A stretch of 64,000 nucleotides of DNA from Microbacterium lushaniae (GTDB lineage: Bacteria > Actinomycetota > Actinomycetes > Actinomycetales > Microbacteriaceae), in NCBI RefSeq assembly GCF_008727775.1, contig NZ_CP044232.1:930001-994000 (forward strand), read 5' to 3'. The position numbers and the translations under genes are program-made. The notes beneath the pieces are model-generated. The model was given only the letters and a program-made list of their open reading frames with translations. It did no database searches and was not told the origin of the DNA. Of this stretch, positions 28,261 through 38,029 are shown piece after piece. How positions within the stretch are numbered: position 1 is the stretch's first letter; the number at the start of each line of letters is the position of its first letter.

Positions 28261-29376
28261 ATGCTTGAGCCCATCGACGACTTCTACGCCGTGATCCCCG
28301 CCGGAGGGATCGGCAGCCGCTTGTGGCCGCTCTCCCGGGCGGAGGCGCCGAAGTTCCTGCACGACCTGACGGGGTCTGGGCAGACGCTCCTGCGCGACAC
28401 GTGGGACCGCCTCGAACCCCTCGCCGGCCGCGACCGCATCGCGGTGGTCACCGGGCGCGCCCACCGCGCCGCCGTGGAGCGGGAGCTTCCGGGCATCCCC
28501 GACCACAACGTGTTCCTCGAGTCCGAGCCGCGCGACTCCTCGGCGGCCATCGGGCTCGCCGCCGCGATCCTGCACCGCCGTGAGCCGGACGTGATCATCG
28601 GATCCTTCGCCGCAGACCACGTCATCCGGGGCACGCGCACGTTCGAGTTCGCGGTGCAGCAGGCCGTCGCCGTCGCCCGCGCGGGCTACATCTGCACCAT
28701 CGGCATCCAGCCGACCGAACCCTCCGTCGGATTCGGCTACATCCGCAAGGACGGCGAGCTCGACGTCGACGGTGCGCCGGAAGCGGCCATGGTGGAGCGG
28801 TTCGTGGAGAAGCCCGACCTGGAGACCGCGCGCACCTACTACGCCGACCGCGCGTACCTGTGGAACGCCGGGATGTTCATCACCCGCGCCGATGTGCTCC
28901 TGGCAGAGCTTGCCGCCAACGAGCCGGAACTGCATGCGGGGCTCCTCGAGCTCGCCGACGCGTGGGACGATCGCGACCGTCGCGGCCCCGTCGTTGATCG
29001 CGTTTGGCCGGATCTGAAGAAGATCGCGATCGACTACGCCGTCGCCGAGCCGGCAGCCGGGAAGGGCCGGCTCGCCGTGATCCCCGGGCACTTCGACTGG
29101 GACGACGTGGGCGACTTCGCGAGCCTTGCCAAGCTCAACTCCCACGGCGGCAAGAACGAGCTGGCGATCCTCGGCAGCCATGCGCGCATCCTCGCCGACG
29201 CCTCCAGCGGCATCGTGGTGTCGCAGACCGAGCGCATCATCAGCCTGATCGGCGTGCAGGACATCGTCGTGGTCGACACCGCCGACGCACTCCTGGTCAC
29301 CACGAGCGAGCACGCGCAGCGTGTGAAGGGCGTCGTCGACGCGCTCAAGCTGACCGGCCGTGGCGACGTGCTCTGA
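28261..29376 (+). CDS. manC: Mannose-1-phosphate guanylyltransferase
   Basis: Makes GDP-mannose from mannose-1-phosphate and GTP for glycan and lipid mannosylation. The 371-aa protein has the nucleotidyltransferase signature GGIGSRLWPLSR at about residues 15-26, then PKFLHDL, and VERFVEKPD in the sugar-site region. It has no isomerase domain, so it is the short single-function form. It diverges from sdhCDAB. Confidence 0.93.
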   Translation: MLEPIDDFYAVIPAGGIGSRLWPLSRAEAPKFLHDLTGSGQTLLRDTWDRLEPLAGRDRIAVVTGRAHRAAVERELPGIPDHNVFLESEPRDSSAAIGLAAAILHRREPDVIIGSFAADHVIRGTRTFEFAVQQAVAVARAGYICTIGIQPTEPSVGFGYIRKDGELDVDGAPEAAMVERFVEKPDLETARTYYADRAYLWNAGMFITRADVLLAELAANEPELHAGLLELADAWDDRDRRGPVVDRVWPDLKKIAIDYAVAEPAAGKGRLAVIPGHFDWDDVGDFASLAKLNSHGGKNELAILGSHARILADASSGIVVSQTERIISLIGVQDIVVVDTADALLVTTSEHAQRVKGVVDALKLTGRGDVL

Positions 29377-29417
29377 CGCGCACGCGAACCCCTCCGCGGG
29401 CCGAATGCGGCCGCCAG

Positions 29418-29427
29418 GTTTCGAAAC
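29418..29427. promoter_or_regulatory. Palindrome GTTTCGAAAC upstream of the nucleoside operon
   Basis: A perfect 10-bp dyad about 130 bp before the BMP lipoprotein gene, in the 182-bp gap after manC. It may be an operator; no regulator is encoded nearby. I see no clear promoter hexamers. Confidence 0.3.
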
Positions 29428-29558
29428 GATCGCAAATCTGTAACGCTTCGGGCGCGCGCGCCTATCAGAGTGGGTCGTCGCGCGTCTTGCGACGTAACGT
29501 TCTGGTATCCCGACCGGGGCTGATGTTTGTGCGCCCGGACATCTCAGAGAGGACTGCA

Positions 29559-30635
29559 GTGTCTGCATTCACCCCCAAGCGGACGGCCGCCGCGATGGCG
29601 TTCATCGGAGCCGCCGGCCTTCTGCTCTCGGCATGTGCGCCCGCGCCCGAGGAAGGCGACGGCGGCGCCGAGAGCTCCGACTTCCTCGCCTGCGCCGTCT
29701 CCGACGAGGGCAGCTGGAACGACAAGAGCTTCAACGAAGCGGCGTACCAGGGCCTGCTCGACGCCGAGTCCGAGCTCGGCATCGAGATCGCCGACGCGGA
29801 GTCGGCCAGCAACGAGGACTTCACCCCGAACCTCACGCAGATGGTGGAAGCCGGCTGCGACGTGACCTTCGCGGTGGGCTTCAACTTCTCCATCAACGAC
29901 GTCATCTTCGACGTCGCCGACGACAACCCCGAGGCGCGCTTCGTGTGGATCGACGGATGGAACCAGGGCCAGGAGAACCTCAAGCCCATCACCTACGCGA
30001 TGCAGGAGTCCAGCTTCCTCGCCGGCTACCTCGCGGCGGCGTACTCCACGACCAAGACCATCGGCACCTACGGCGGTGACGACATCGAGTCGGTCACGTC
30101 CTTCATGACCGGGTACTACAACGGCGCGAAGTACTACGAGCAGGAGACCGGCACCCCGATCACCGTCGTGGGCTGGGACCCGGCCACCGGCATCGGCGAC
30201 TTCGTCGGCGACTTCTCCAACACCGGCGTCGCCAAGAGCCTCTCCGAGGGTCAGCTCGCCGCCGGCGCCGACGTCCTCTTCCCCGTCGCGGGCACGCTGT
30301 TCACCGCCACCGCTGAGGCGATCCGCGAGGCCGGCGCCGGCGTCATGCTGGGCGTGGACAAGGACATCGCGGTCACGCAGCCCGAGCTCGCCGACATCAC
30401 GCTCACGTCGGTGGAGAAGCGCATGACCCAGCCCGTGCTGGATGTCATCACCGCCATCATCGACAGCGACGAGTTCACGGCCGAGCCCTACGTCGGCACG
30501 CTGGAGAACGACGGCACCGCTCTCAGCGGCTTCGGCGACTTCGACAGCGAGGTCCCGCAGGAGCTGAAGGACAAGCTCGACGAGCTCAAGCAGGCCATCA
30601 TCGACGGGACCATCGACCCGCTCGCGGCCCCCTGA
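29559..30635 (+). CDS. BMP-family nucleoside-binding lipoprotein
   Basis: Solute-binding lipoprotein of 358 aa for the ABC system that follows. A signal peptide ends in the lipobox LLSAC, and the mature part has the BMP/PnrA features DEGSWNDKSFNEAAYQG and VAGTLFTATAEAI. PnrA-type proteins bind purine and pyrimidine nucleosides. GAGAGGA lies five bases before the GTG at 29559; an ATG at 29523 is possible but unsupported. A hairpin terminator follows, so it may be made in excess of the transporter. Confidence 0.94.
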   Translation: MSAFTPKRTAAAMAFIGAAGLLLSACAPAPEEGDGGAESSDFLACAVSDEGSWNDKSFNEAAYQGLLDAESELGIEIADAESASNEDFTPNLTQMVEAGCDVTFAVGFNFSINDVIFDVADDNPEARFVWIDGWNQGQENLKPITYAMQESSFLAGYLAAAYSTTKTIGTYGGDDIESVTSFMTGYYNGAKYYEQETGTPITVVGWDPATGIGDFVGDFSNTGVAKSLSEGQLAAGADVLFPVAGTLFTATAEAIREAGAGVMLGVDKDIAVTQPELADITLTSVEKRMTQPVLDVITAIIDSDEFTAEPYVGTLENDGTALSGFGDFDSEVPQELKDKLDELKQAIIDGTIDPLAAP

Positions 30636-30650
30636 CCTTCGTCACACCCG

Positions 30651-30690
30651 GGCACACGCCGGGGCGGCAGAGTCCGCCTCGGCGTGTGCC
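30651..30690 (+). terminator. Intra-operon hairpin terminator/attenuator
   Basis: 17-bp stem (30651-30667 with 30674-30690, one G-U pair) with a six-base loop, followed by GTTTC. It lies between the binding-protein gene and the ATPase gene, where partial termination would raise binding protein over transporter. Confidence 0.75.
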
Positions 30691-30724
30691 GTTTCACGCC
30701 GCTTCCGGCAGGATGGGTCGCACC

Positions 30725-32221
30725 ATGAAACTCGAGCTCCGCGGGATCACGAAGCGGTTCGGACCGCTCGTGGCCAACGACGCCGTCGACCTCACCGTCG
30801 AGTCGGGGCAGATCCACGCCCTGCTGGGGGAGAACGGCGCCGGCAAATCGACCCTCATGAATGTGCTGTTCGGGCTGTATCAGCCCGATGAGGGCGAGAT
30901 CCTGCTGGACGATGTCCCGCAGCACTTCTCCGGACCCGGCCAGGCCATGGCCGCCGGAATCGGGATGGTGCATCAGCACTTCATGCTGATCCCCGTCTTC
31001 ACCGTCGCCGAGAACGTGATCCTCGGGCATGAGCCCAGCCGCGGCGGCGTCCTGGACCTCCCGGCGGCGCGCTCGCTCGTGCGGGAGATCTCCGATCGGT
31101 TCGGGTTCGACATCGACCCGGATGCGGTCGTCGGCGACCTGCCCGTGGGCGCTCAGCAGCGCGTGGAGATCATCAAGGCGCTCGCCCGCGATGCCCGCGT
31201 CCTCGTCCTGGACGAACCCACCGCCGTCCTCACGCCGCAGGAGACCGACGAGCTGATGGCGACGATGCGCCGCCTCGCCGACGGCGGCACCTCCATCGTC
31301 TTCATCACCCACAAGCTCCGCGAAGTGCGCGCCGTCGCCGACACGATCACCGTCATCCGGCTCGGCCGCGTGGTGGGCGAAGCATCCCCCACCGCCACCA
31401 ACGACGAGCTGGCCGCCCTCATGGTGGGACGGGCCGTCGAGCTGACCGTGCACAAGGACCCGCCGCGGCTGGGTGCCGAGGCGCTCGTGGTGGAGAACCT
31501 CACGGTCTTCGGCCCCGCCGGCGAGCGCCTGCTCGACGACGTGTCGTTCACGATCCGCGCCGGCGAAGTGCTGGCCGTGGCGGGCGTGCAGGGCAACGGC
31601 CAGACCGAGCTCACCGAAGCCCTCGTGGGCCTGCGGGACCGGGTGCAGGGCAGCATCCGCCTCGACGGCGAGGAGCTCTCCTCCGCGCACGTGCGTCACG
31701 TGCTGGACAGCGGAGTGGGGTTCGTCCCGGAGGACCGCAAGGTCGACGGGCTCGTCGCCGAGTTCACGGTGGCGGAGAACCTCATGCTCGACCGCTCCTT
31801 CGCCGGCCCCTTCACGAAGGGCCCCGCCATCGACTTCGACCACCGCGACCGGTTCGCCGACGAGGCGATCGCCGAATTCGACATCCGCACGCCGCACCGC
31901 GATGTCCTGGTCGGGCGCCTGTCCGGCGGTAACCAGCAGAAGGTGGTGCTGGCCCGAGAACTGGGGCGCGACCTCAAGCTCTTCGTGGCCTCCCAGCCCA
32001 CGCGCGGCGTGGACGTGGGGTCCATCGAGTTCATCCACGAACGCATCGTGCAGATCCGCGACTCGGGCATCCCCGTGCTGATCATCTCCACCGAGCTGGA
32101 CGAGGTGGTCGCCCTCGCCGACCGGATCGCCGTGATGTACCGCGGCGCGATCATCGACATCGTCCCCGCCGACGCGCCGCGTGAGCGCCTCGGCCGCCTC
32201 ATGGCAGGAGTGCACGAATGA
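30725..32221 (+). CDS. Nucleoside ABC transporter, ATP-binding protein (double ATPase)
   Basis: Protein of 498 aa with two ATPase halves. The first has Walker A GENGAGKST, LPVGAQQRVEI and VLVLDEPT. The second has a degenerate Walker A (GVQGNGQTE, no Lys), LSGGNQQKVVL and ASQPTRG, as usual for the NupA/RbsA group. ATG 30725 is chosen; an in-frame ATG lies 12 bases upstream, and neither has a strong Shine-Dalgarno sequence. The stop overlaps the next start. Confidence 0.94.
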   Translation: MKLELRGITKRFGPLVANDAVDLTVESGQIHALLGENGAGKSTLMNVLFGLYQPDEGEILLDDVPQHFSGPGQAMAAGIGMVHQHFMLIPVFTVAENVILGHEPSRGGVLDLPAARSLVREISDRFGFDIDPDAVVGDLPVGAQQRVEIIKALARDARVLVLDEPTAVLTPQETDELMATMRRLADGGTSIVFITHKLREVRAVADTITVIRLGRVVGEASPTATNDELAALMVGRAVELTVHKDPPRLGAEALVVENLTVFGPAGERLLDDVSFTIRAGEVLAVAGVQGNGQTELTEALVGLRDRVQGSIRLDGEELSSAHVRHVLDSGVGFVPEDRKVDGLVAEFTVAENLMLDRSFAGPFTKGPAIDFDHRDRFADEAIAEFDIRTPHRDVLVGRLSGGNQQKVVLARELGRDLKLFVASQPTRGVDVGSIEFIHERIVQIRDSGIPVLIISTELDEVVALADRIAVMYRGAIIDIVPADAPRERLGRLMAGVHE

Positions 32222-33480
32222 GCCAGGCGCAGACGGATCCGGCGGCGACCGAGCCGCCGCCGCGCACCCGCCCGTCCCTGGGCGACGTGCTGCACGACAT
32301 CGCCTCCGGCGGGATCGTCCGCACGGTCGCGGCGATCGTGCTGTCCCTCGTCGTCGCCTCGGTTCTCATCGTCGCCACCAACGCGGATGTCGCCCGCACA
32401 CTGCCGTACTTCTTCTCCCGGCCCACCGACTTCCTCCAGGCCGCCGGTCAGGCGATCGGCGACGCGTACGCGGCGCTGTTCCGCGGGTCGATCTACAACT
32501 ACACGGCGACCACTGCGGAGTCGGCGATCCGTCCGCTGCTGGAGTCGCTGCGCTTCGCCGGCCCGCTCATCGCGGCGGGCCTGGGTGTGGCGCTGACCTT
32601 CCGCGCGGGCCTGTTCAACATCGGCGGCCAGGGCCAGATGGTCATCGCCGCGATCTGGGCGGCGTGGGCGTCGTTCCAGCTGCACCTGCCCTACGGCCTG
32701 CACCTGGTCGTGGCGATCCTGTTCGGGCTCGTGGGAGCTGCGATCTGGGCCGGCATCGCCGGCTTCCTCAAAGCCGCCACCGGGGCGCACGAGGTCATCG
32801 TGACGATCATGATGAACTACATCGCGGTGTCGCTGGCGACGTTCCTGATGCGCACCCCGGTGCTGCACGACATGGACTCCGGCAACAACCCCACGACCCG
32901 GCCGCCCGACCCCACCGCCGTCTTCCCGCGGATCTTCGCGGAGTTCGACCTGCGGTGGAGCTTCGTGCTGTGCATCGTGGCCGTGGGCGTGTTCTGGTGG
33001 CTCATGGAGCGCTCGTCGCTGGGCTTCCGGCTGCGGATGGTGGGGCTGAACCCCGACGCTGCCCGCACCGCCGGCGTCGACGTCAAGCGCATGTACATCG
33101 TCGCGATGGTGCTGTCGGGCATGTTCATCGGGGTGGCAGGGCTCAACCAGGCCCTCGGTCGCGACGGCAACTTCGGCCCGACCATCGACGCGGGCATCGG
33201 CTTCGACGCCATCACCGTGGCGCTGCTGGGCGGCTCCCGTGCCGGCGGCGTGCTGTTGGCCGGAATCCTGTTCGGGATGCTGCGGGCGGCGGGACCCACG
33301 ATGCAGCTGGCCGATGTGGCTCCCGAGATCCTCGGGGTCATCCAGGGGCTCATCGTGCTGTTCATCGCCGCCCCGCCGCTCGTGCGGGCGATCTTCCGGT
33401 TCCTGCCGGTGCCCCGCGAGGTCACCGAGCTGAACACCGGCCGGAAACCTCAGCTCGAAGCCAAGGAGCCGGGACAATGA
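32218..33480 (+). CDS. Nucleoside ABC transporter permease 1
   Basis: Membrane protein of 420 aa with about nine to ten helices. NIGGQGQMVIAAIWAAW and GAHEVIVTIMMNYIAVSL are typical of BmpC/NupB permeases. The ATG overlaps the ATPase stop (ATGA), and its own stop overlaps permease 2. Confidence 0.94.
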   Translation: MSQAQTDPAATEPPPRTRPSLGDVLHDIASGGIVRTVAAIVLSLVVASVLIVATNADVARTLPYFFSRPTDFLQAAGQAIGDAYAALFRGSIYNYTATTAESAIRPLLESLRFAGPLIAAGLGVALTFRAGLFNIGGQGQMVIAAIWAAWASFQLHLPYGLHLVVAILFGLVGAAIWAGIAGFLKAATGAHEVIVTIMMNYIAVSLATFLMRTPVLHDMDSGNNPTTRPPDPTAVFPRIFAEFDLRWSFVLCIVAVGVFWWLMERSSLGFRLRMVGLNPDAARTAGVDVKRMYIVAMVLSGMFIGVAGLNQALGRDGNFGPTIDAGIGFDAITVALLGGSRAGGVLLAGILFGMLRAAGPTMQLADVAPEILGVIQGLIVLFIAAPPLVRAIFRFLPVPREVTELNTGRKPQLEAKEPGQ

Positions 33481-34757
33481 CCACGACCGCTCCCGCCGCC
33501 CCCACCCAGGCGCACGCGCCGACTCTCGCGCCGCGCACGTGGCGCACACCGGTCCTCCTCGGCGCCCTCGCCCTGATCACGCTGGTGCTCCTCGGCATCC
33601 TCGGAACCGACGAGTCGGTCTCGTTCACGTGGTCCCGGCGCGGCGACGCCGTGCAGCTGAACCCCTTCGTCGTGTCGGCACGGGCGGTGGGCCTCGTGGC
33701 AGGCGTGCTGGCCGTCGCCGCGGCGGCCTTCGCGTTCTGGTTGGCGGCGGGCCGCAGACGCGTGCCCGTGTGGGTGACCCTCCTCGTCGGCCTGGCGTTC
33801 CTGGTCGCGCTCGTGTCGTGGGTGGGGGCCGGCGGCTCGGTGCCCGTGATCTTCCTCCTCACCGGCGCGATCGCCCTGTCCACACCTCTCGTGTTCGGAG
33901 CGATCGCCGGCGTCATCGGCGAACGCGTCGGCATCGTGAACATCGCGATCGAGGGACAGCTGCTGGCCGGCGCCTGCACTGCTGCCATGGTGGCCTCCGC
34001 CACCGGCAACCAGATCCTGGCGCTGGCGGCGGCGATGATCTCCGGCGCCCTCATCGCGATGGTGCTCGCGTGGTTCGCGATCAGCTACCTCGTCGACCAG
34101 GTGGTCGTCGGCGTCGTGCTCATCGGCCTGGTCACCGCCGTGACGAACTTCCTCTACTCCGCGGTGCTCTCACCCAACTCCGCCACACTGAACGACCCCG
34201 GCACGCTGCCGCGCATCGCCATCCCGCTCCTGTCCGACATCCCCGTCGTGGGGCCCGTGCTGTTCGAGCAGCGCCTGACGACCTACATCATGTTCCTGCT
34301 CGTGCCGCTGGCGTGGTTCGTGCTCTTCCGCACCACGTGGGGTCTGCGCATCCGCGCCCTCGGGGAGCACCCGCTGGCGGCGGACACGGTGGGCATCAAC
34401 GTCAACCGCTGGCGCTTCTGGACGGTGACGGTGGCGGGCCTGGTCGCGGGCCTCGGCGGCGCCACCTTGACGATCGGTTCCGTGGGCGCGTTCGTCCGCG
34501 AGATGAGCGCGGGGCAGGGATTCATCGCGCTGGCAGCGGTCATCCTCGGGCGATGGAACCCGTGGGGCGCCGCGATCGCCGCGCTGCTGTTCGGGTTCGC
34601 CAGCAACTTCCGGATCTGGGCAGGACAGGCGGGGTCGCAGGTCCCCACCGACATCATCGAGATGGTGCCGTACGTGGTGACCATCGTGGCCGTGGCGATC
34701 GTGGCCGGCCGGGTCATCGGCCCCAGGGCCGCCGGCAAACCGTACATCAAGGAGTGA
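33477..34757 (+). CDS. Nucleoside ABC transporter permease 2
   Basis: Membrane protein of 426 aa with the family stretch ERVGIVNIAIEGQLLAGAC and LAAVILGRWNPWGA near the end. An N-terminal extension of about 150 residues contains two to three extra helices before the conserved core. It forms the channel with permease 1. Confidence 0.94.
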   Translation: MTTTAPAAPTQAHAPTLAPRTWRTPVLLGALALITLVLLGILGTDESVSFTWSRRGDAVQLNPFVVSARAVGLVAGVLAVAAAAFAFWLAAGRRRVPVWVTLLVGLAFLVALVSWVGAGGSVPVIFLLTGAIALSTPLVFGAIAGVIGERVGIVNIAIEGQLLAGACTAAMVASATGNQILALAAAMISGALIAMVLAWFAISYLVDQVVVGVVLIGLVTAVTNFLYSAVLSPNSATLNDPGTLPRIAIPLLSDIPVVGPVLFEQRLTTYIMFLLVPLAWFVLFRTTWGLRIRALGEHPLAADTVGINVNRWRFWTVTVAGLVAGLGGATLTIGSVGAFVREMSAGQGFIALAAVILGRWNPWGAAIAALLFGFASNFRIWAGQAGSQVPTDIIEMVPYVVTIVAVAIVAGRVIGPRAAGKPYIKE

Positions 34758-34758
34758 C

Positions 34759-35181
34759 GTGACCGACATCCACTGGGACGAGCTGCGTTCGGCCGCCACC
34801 GACGCCATGCAGCGGGCCTACGCGCCCTACTCGCGGTACAGGGTCGGCGCTGCCGCGCTCGTCAGCGACGGGCGGATCGTCTCGGGCTGCAACGTGGAGA
34901 ACGCCTCGTACGGCGTGGGCCTGTGCGCCGAGTGCGGGCTGGTCTCCGACCTGCACATGTCCGGCGGCGGTCAGCTGGTGGCGTTCGTGTGCGTCAACGG
35001 CGAGGGACAGACCATCATGCCGTGCGGCCGGTGCCGGCAGCTGCTGTTCGAGCATGCGATCCCGGGGATGCTGCTGGAGACGGTGTCGGGCATCCGCACG
35101 ATCGACGAGGTGCTGCCCGACGCGTTCGGACCGCGCGACCTCGACGTCCGCCAGACCCGGGGCGAGGACGCCGCGAGATGA
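34759..35181 (+). CDS. cdd: Cytidine deaminase
   Basis: Deaminates cytidine and deoxycytidine to uridine forms. The 140-aa protein has the catalytic CAE near residues 56-58 and zinc Cys residues in PCGRCRQ. The GTG start comes one base after the permease stop, so it is cotranscribed with the transporter. Its stop overlaps the deoA start. Confidence 0.96.
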   Translation: MTDIHWDELRSAATDAMQRAYAPYSRYRVGAAALVSDGRIVSGCNVENASYGVGLCAECGLVSDLHMSGGGQLVAFVCVNGEGQTIMPCGRCRQLLFEHAIPGMLLETVSGIRTIDEVLPDAFGPRDLDVRQTRGEDAAR

Positions 35182-36488
35182 CCGACCCGGCAGCATCCGC
35201 CGCGGTGGAACCGCACGACGCCATCGATGTCATCCGGGCCAAGCGCGACGGCGCTGCGGTGCCCGAGCCCGCGCTGCGCTGGATGATCGACGCCTACACC
35301 CGCGGGTACGTCACCGACCCGCAGATGTCGGCGTTCACGATGGCCGTGCTGCTGAACGGCATGGACCGCGACGAGATCCGCGTGATGACGGAGGCGATGA
35401 TCGCCTCGGGGGAGCGGATGGACTTCTCTTCCCTCGGCAAGCCCACCGTCGACAAGCACTCCACCGGCGGCGTCGGCGACAAGATCACCCTGCCCCTGGC
35501 CCCGCTGGTGGCCAGCTTCGGCGTGGCGGTGCCGCAGCTGTCCGGGCGCGGGCTCGGGCACACCGGCGGGACCCTGGACAAGCTGGAGTCGATCCCGGGA
35601 TGGCGCGCCGCGCTGTCCAACGACGAGATCCTCGCGCAGCTGGCCGACGTGGGCGCCGTGATCTGCGCCGCCGGGTCGGGCCTTGCCCCCGCCGATAAGA
35701 AGCTCTACGCGCTGCGGGATGTCACCGGCACCGTCGAGGCCATTCCGCTCATCGCCTCGAGCATCATGTCGAAGAAGATCGCCGAGGGCACCGACGCGCT
35801 CGTGCTGGATGTGAAGTTCGGCTCCGGCGCCTTCATCCAGGACCTCGACCGCGCGCGGGAGCTCGCCCGCACGATGGTGGCCCTGGGCACCGACTCGGGC
35901 GTCGCCACGACGGCCCTGCTGACGGATATGAGCACGCCCCTGGGCCGTGCGATCGGCAACGCCAACGAGGTGCGCGAATCGGTCGAGGTGCTCGCCGGCG
36001 GCGGGCCCGCCGACGTCGTGGAGCTGACGGTGGCCCTGGCGCGCGAGATGCTGGCGCTGGCCGGTCGCCCCGACGCCGACGTCGAGAAGGCGCTGGCCGA
36101 CGGGCGGGCGATGGACGTGTGGCGCCGCATGATCCGAGCCCAGGACGGCGACCCTGATGCCGCCCTGCCGCAGCCGCGCGAGACCCACACCGTCACCGCA
36201 GAGCGGGGCGGGGTCGTGACCGGCATCGAGGCGCTCCCGTTCGGCATCGCCGCGTGGCGGCTGGGTGCCGGGCGAGCCCGCCCTCAGGACCCGGTCGTCC
36301 ACGCGGCCGGCATCGACCTGCACGTCCAGCCGGGCGAGACCGTGACCCCCGGGCAGCCCCTGTTCACGCTGCTCGCCGACGACGGCGCGCGCTTCGGCCG
36401 CGCCCTGGACGCGCTCACCGGTGCGTGGACGATCGGCGACGAACCCCTCGACCCCGCACCCCGCGTCCGCGAACGCATCACCGCTTGA
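35178..36488 (+). CDS. deoA: Thymidine/pyrimidine-nucleoside phosphorylase
   Basis: Phosphorolyses thymidine or (deoxy)uridine to the base and (deoxy)ribose-1-phosphate. The 436-aa protein carries the family signature SGRGLGHTGGTLDKLESIPG (about residues 121-140) and the phosphate-site KHSTGGVGDK. The ATG overlaps the cdd stop. Start further upstream is excluded because that frame lies within cdd. Confidence 0.96.
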   Translation: MTDPAASAAVEPHDAIDVIRAKRDGAAVPEPALRWMIDAYTRGYVTDPQMSAFTMAVLLNGMDRDEIRVMTEAMIASGERMDFSSLGKPTVDKHSTGGVGDKITLPLAPLVASFGVAVPQLSGRGLGHTGGTLDKLESIPGWRAALSNDEILAQLADVGAVICAAGSGLAPADKKLYALRDVTGTVEAIPLIASSIMSKKIAEGTDALVLDVKFGSGAFIQDLDRARELARTMVALGTDSGVATTALLTDMSTPLGRAIGNANEVRESVEVLAGGGPADVVELTVALAREMLALAGRPDADVEKALADGRAMDVWRRMIRAQDGDPDAALPQPRETHTVTAERGGVVTGIEALPFGIAAWRLGAGRARPQDPVVHAAGIDLHVQPGETVTPGQPLFTLLADDGARFGRALDALTGAWTIGDEPLDPAPRVRERITA

Positions 36489-36510
36489 CCACCGTCCCCC
36501 GGAGGAACCC

Positions 36511-37632
36511 ATGGCTATCGACCCCGACGGCGACACCCGCATCCAAGGACGGTCGCTGCGCGCGCTGCCCAAGGTGTCGCTGCACGACCACCTCGACGGC
36601 GGCCTGCGCCCCGGCACCGTGCTCGACCTCGCCGACGCCGCGGGCATAGACCTGCCCGCATCCGACGCCGACGGCCTCGCCGACTGGTTTGCCGACCAGG
36701 GCGAGTCGGGCTCGCTGGAGGAGTACCTGAAGACCTTCGCGGTGACCGTCGGGGTCACCCAGAGCCGCGCGGCGCTCACGCGCGTCGCCCGGGAGTTCGT
36801 CGAAGACCTCGCCGCCGACGGCGTCGTCTACGGCGAGGTGCGATGGGCGCCCGAGCAGCACGTGGCCGGCGGGCTGACGCTCGAGGAGGCCGTCGAGGCC
36901 GTGGAGGAGGGGCTCGAGGAGGGCGAGGACGCCGCGCAGGACTCCGGCCGCGACATCCGCGTGAGCCAGCTGCTCACCGCGATGCGGCACACCGACCGGT
37001 CGCTGGAGATCGCACGGCTCGCGGTGGACTGGCGCGATCGCGGCGTCGTCGGGTTCGACATCGCCGGACCCGAGGAGGGGTTCCTCCCCGCCCGCCACCG
37101 CGCGGCGTTCGACTACCTCGCGGAGGAGTTCTTCCCCGTGACGGTGCACGCCGGCGAAGGTGCCGGGCTCGACAGCATCCGTTCGGCGCTGCTGGACGGA
37201 CGAGCCCTGCGGCTCGGGCACGGCGTGCGCATCGCGGAGGACCTCGACGTCATCGACCGGGAGGGCGACGAGGTGCGCGTGCACCTCGGCGAGCTCGCGC
37301 GGTGGGTGCGCGACCGTGAGATCGCGCTGGAGCTGTCGCCGTCGTCGAACCTGCATACCGGCGCCGTCGCGGCGTGGGGCACGGGGCTGGAGGACCATCC
37401 GTTCGATCTGCTGTACCAGCTCGGCTTCGCCGTGACGGTCAACGTCGACAACCGCACCATGAGCCGCACGTCGCTCACGCGCGAGCTCGCGCTGCTCGCG
37501 GAGGCCTTCGACTACGGCCTGGACGACGTCGAGGCGTTCCAGCTGAACGCCGCGGCCGCATCGTTCCTGCCGATCGAGGAGCGTGAGGAGCTGATCGACA
37601 TCATCTCCGACGCCTTCGCCCGCCGTCGCTGA
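36511..37632 (+). CDS. add: Adenosine deaminase
   Basis: Converts adenosine to inosine. The 373-aa protein has zinc and substrate motifs SLHDHLDGGLRPGT, VTVHAGEGAG and LGHGVRI, and ends its metal site with NVDNRTMS in place of the animal NTDDP, as in other bacterial enzymes. GGAGG lies six bases before the ATG. It is the last gene of the nucleoside operon. Confidence 0.96.
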   Translation: MAIDPDGDTRIQGRSLRALPKVSLHDHLDGGLRPGTVLDLADAAGIDLPASDADGLADWFADQGESGSLEEYLKTFAVTVGVTQSRAALTRVAREFVEDLAADGVVYGEVRWAPEQHVAGGLTLEEAVEAVEEGLEEGEDAAQDSGRDIRVSQLLTAMRHTDRSLEIARLAVDWRDRGVVGFDIAGPEEGFLPARHRAAFDYLAEEFFPVTVHAGEGAGLDSIRSALLDGRALRLGHGVRIAEDLDVIDREGDEVRVHLGELARWVRDREIALELSPSSNLHTGAVAAWGTGLEDHPFDLLYQLGFAVTVNVDNRTMSRTSLTRELALLAEAFDYGLDDVEAFQLNAAAASFLPIEEREELIDIISDAFARRR

Positions 37633-37671
37633 TCCCGGGGCCGGTGAGGGCGGCCTGCCGGGCTCCCTATC

Positions 37672-37785
37672 CCGCGCGGGTCGGCCCGCCTTGCGCGGGT
37701 CGGCCCACCTTGCGCGGGTCTGCCTCCCGCGTGGGCCAGCCCACCTTGAGCGGCTGGCAACCTCGCGCCGCCCCACCATGCGCGG
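37672..37785. repeat. GC-rich tandem repeat, 19-bp unit
   Basis: CGCGGGTCGGCCCACCTTG occurs about twice well conserved, then in decayed form, up to element copy 7. It fills part of the 325-bp convergent gap after add; no gene is credible there. Confidence 0.7.
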
Positions 37786-37867
37786 CCCGAACTCCTCAAT
37801 CCCGCCGCTTCCGCCGCCGGGTCGGCCGGTTTCTGCCGCCTGAGCTCGCGGTTTTGAGGAGTTCGGG
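37786..37867. repeat. 82-bp palindrome-ended element, copy 7
   Basis: Perfect 14-bp ends. Its reverse complement shares GCGGCGGAAGCGGCG with copies 5 and 6, so it lies in the opposite orientation to those. Confidence 0.9.
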
Positions 37868-37947
37868 CCGTTGATTCCGGCGGCCGACCGCGGCTTCGGT
37901 GCACCCCGTCCGGCTCGGGCGCGCGCACGCCGCCCCACCTTGCGCTG

Positions 37948-38029
37948 CCCGAACTCCTCAATCCCGCCGCTTCCGCCGCCGGTTCGGCCGGTTTCTGCCG
38001 CCTGAGCTCGCGGTTTTGAGGAGTTCGGA
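37948..38029. repeat. 82-bp palindrome-ended element, copy 8, inside a gene end
   Basis: Nearly identical to copy 7, 162 bp away, and preceded by the same GCCGCCCCACC(A/T)TGCGC flank. Most of it (37958-38029) is the coding 3' end and stop of the DUF559-type gene. Confidence 0.9.
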
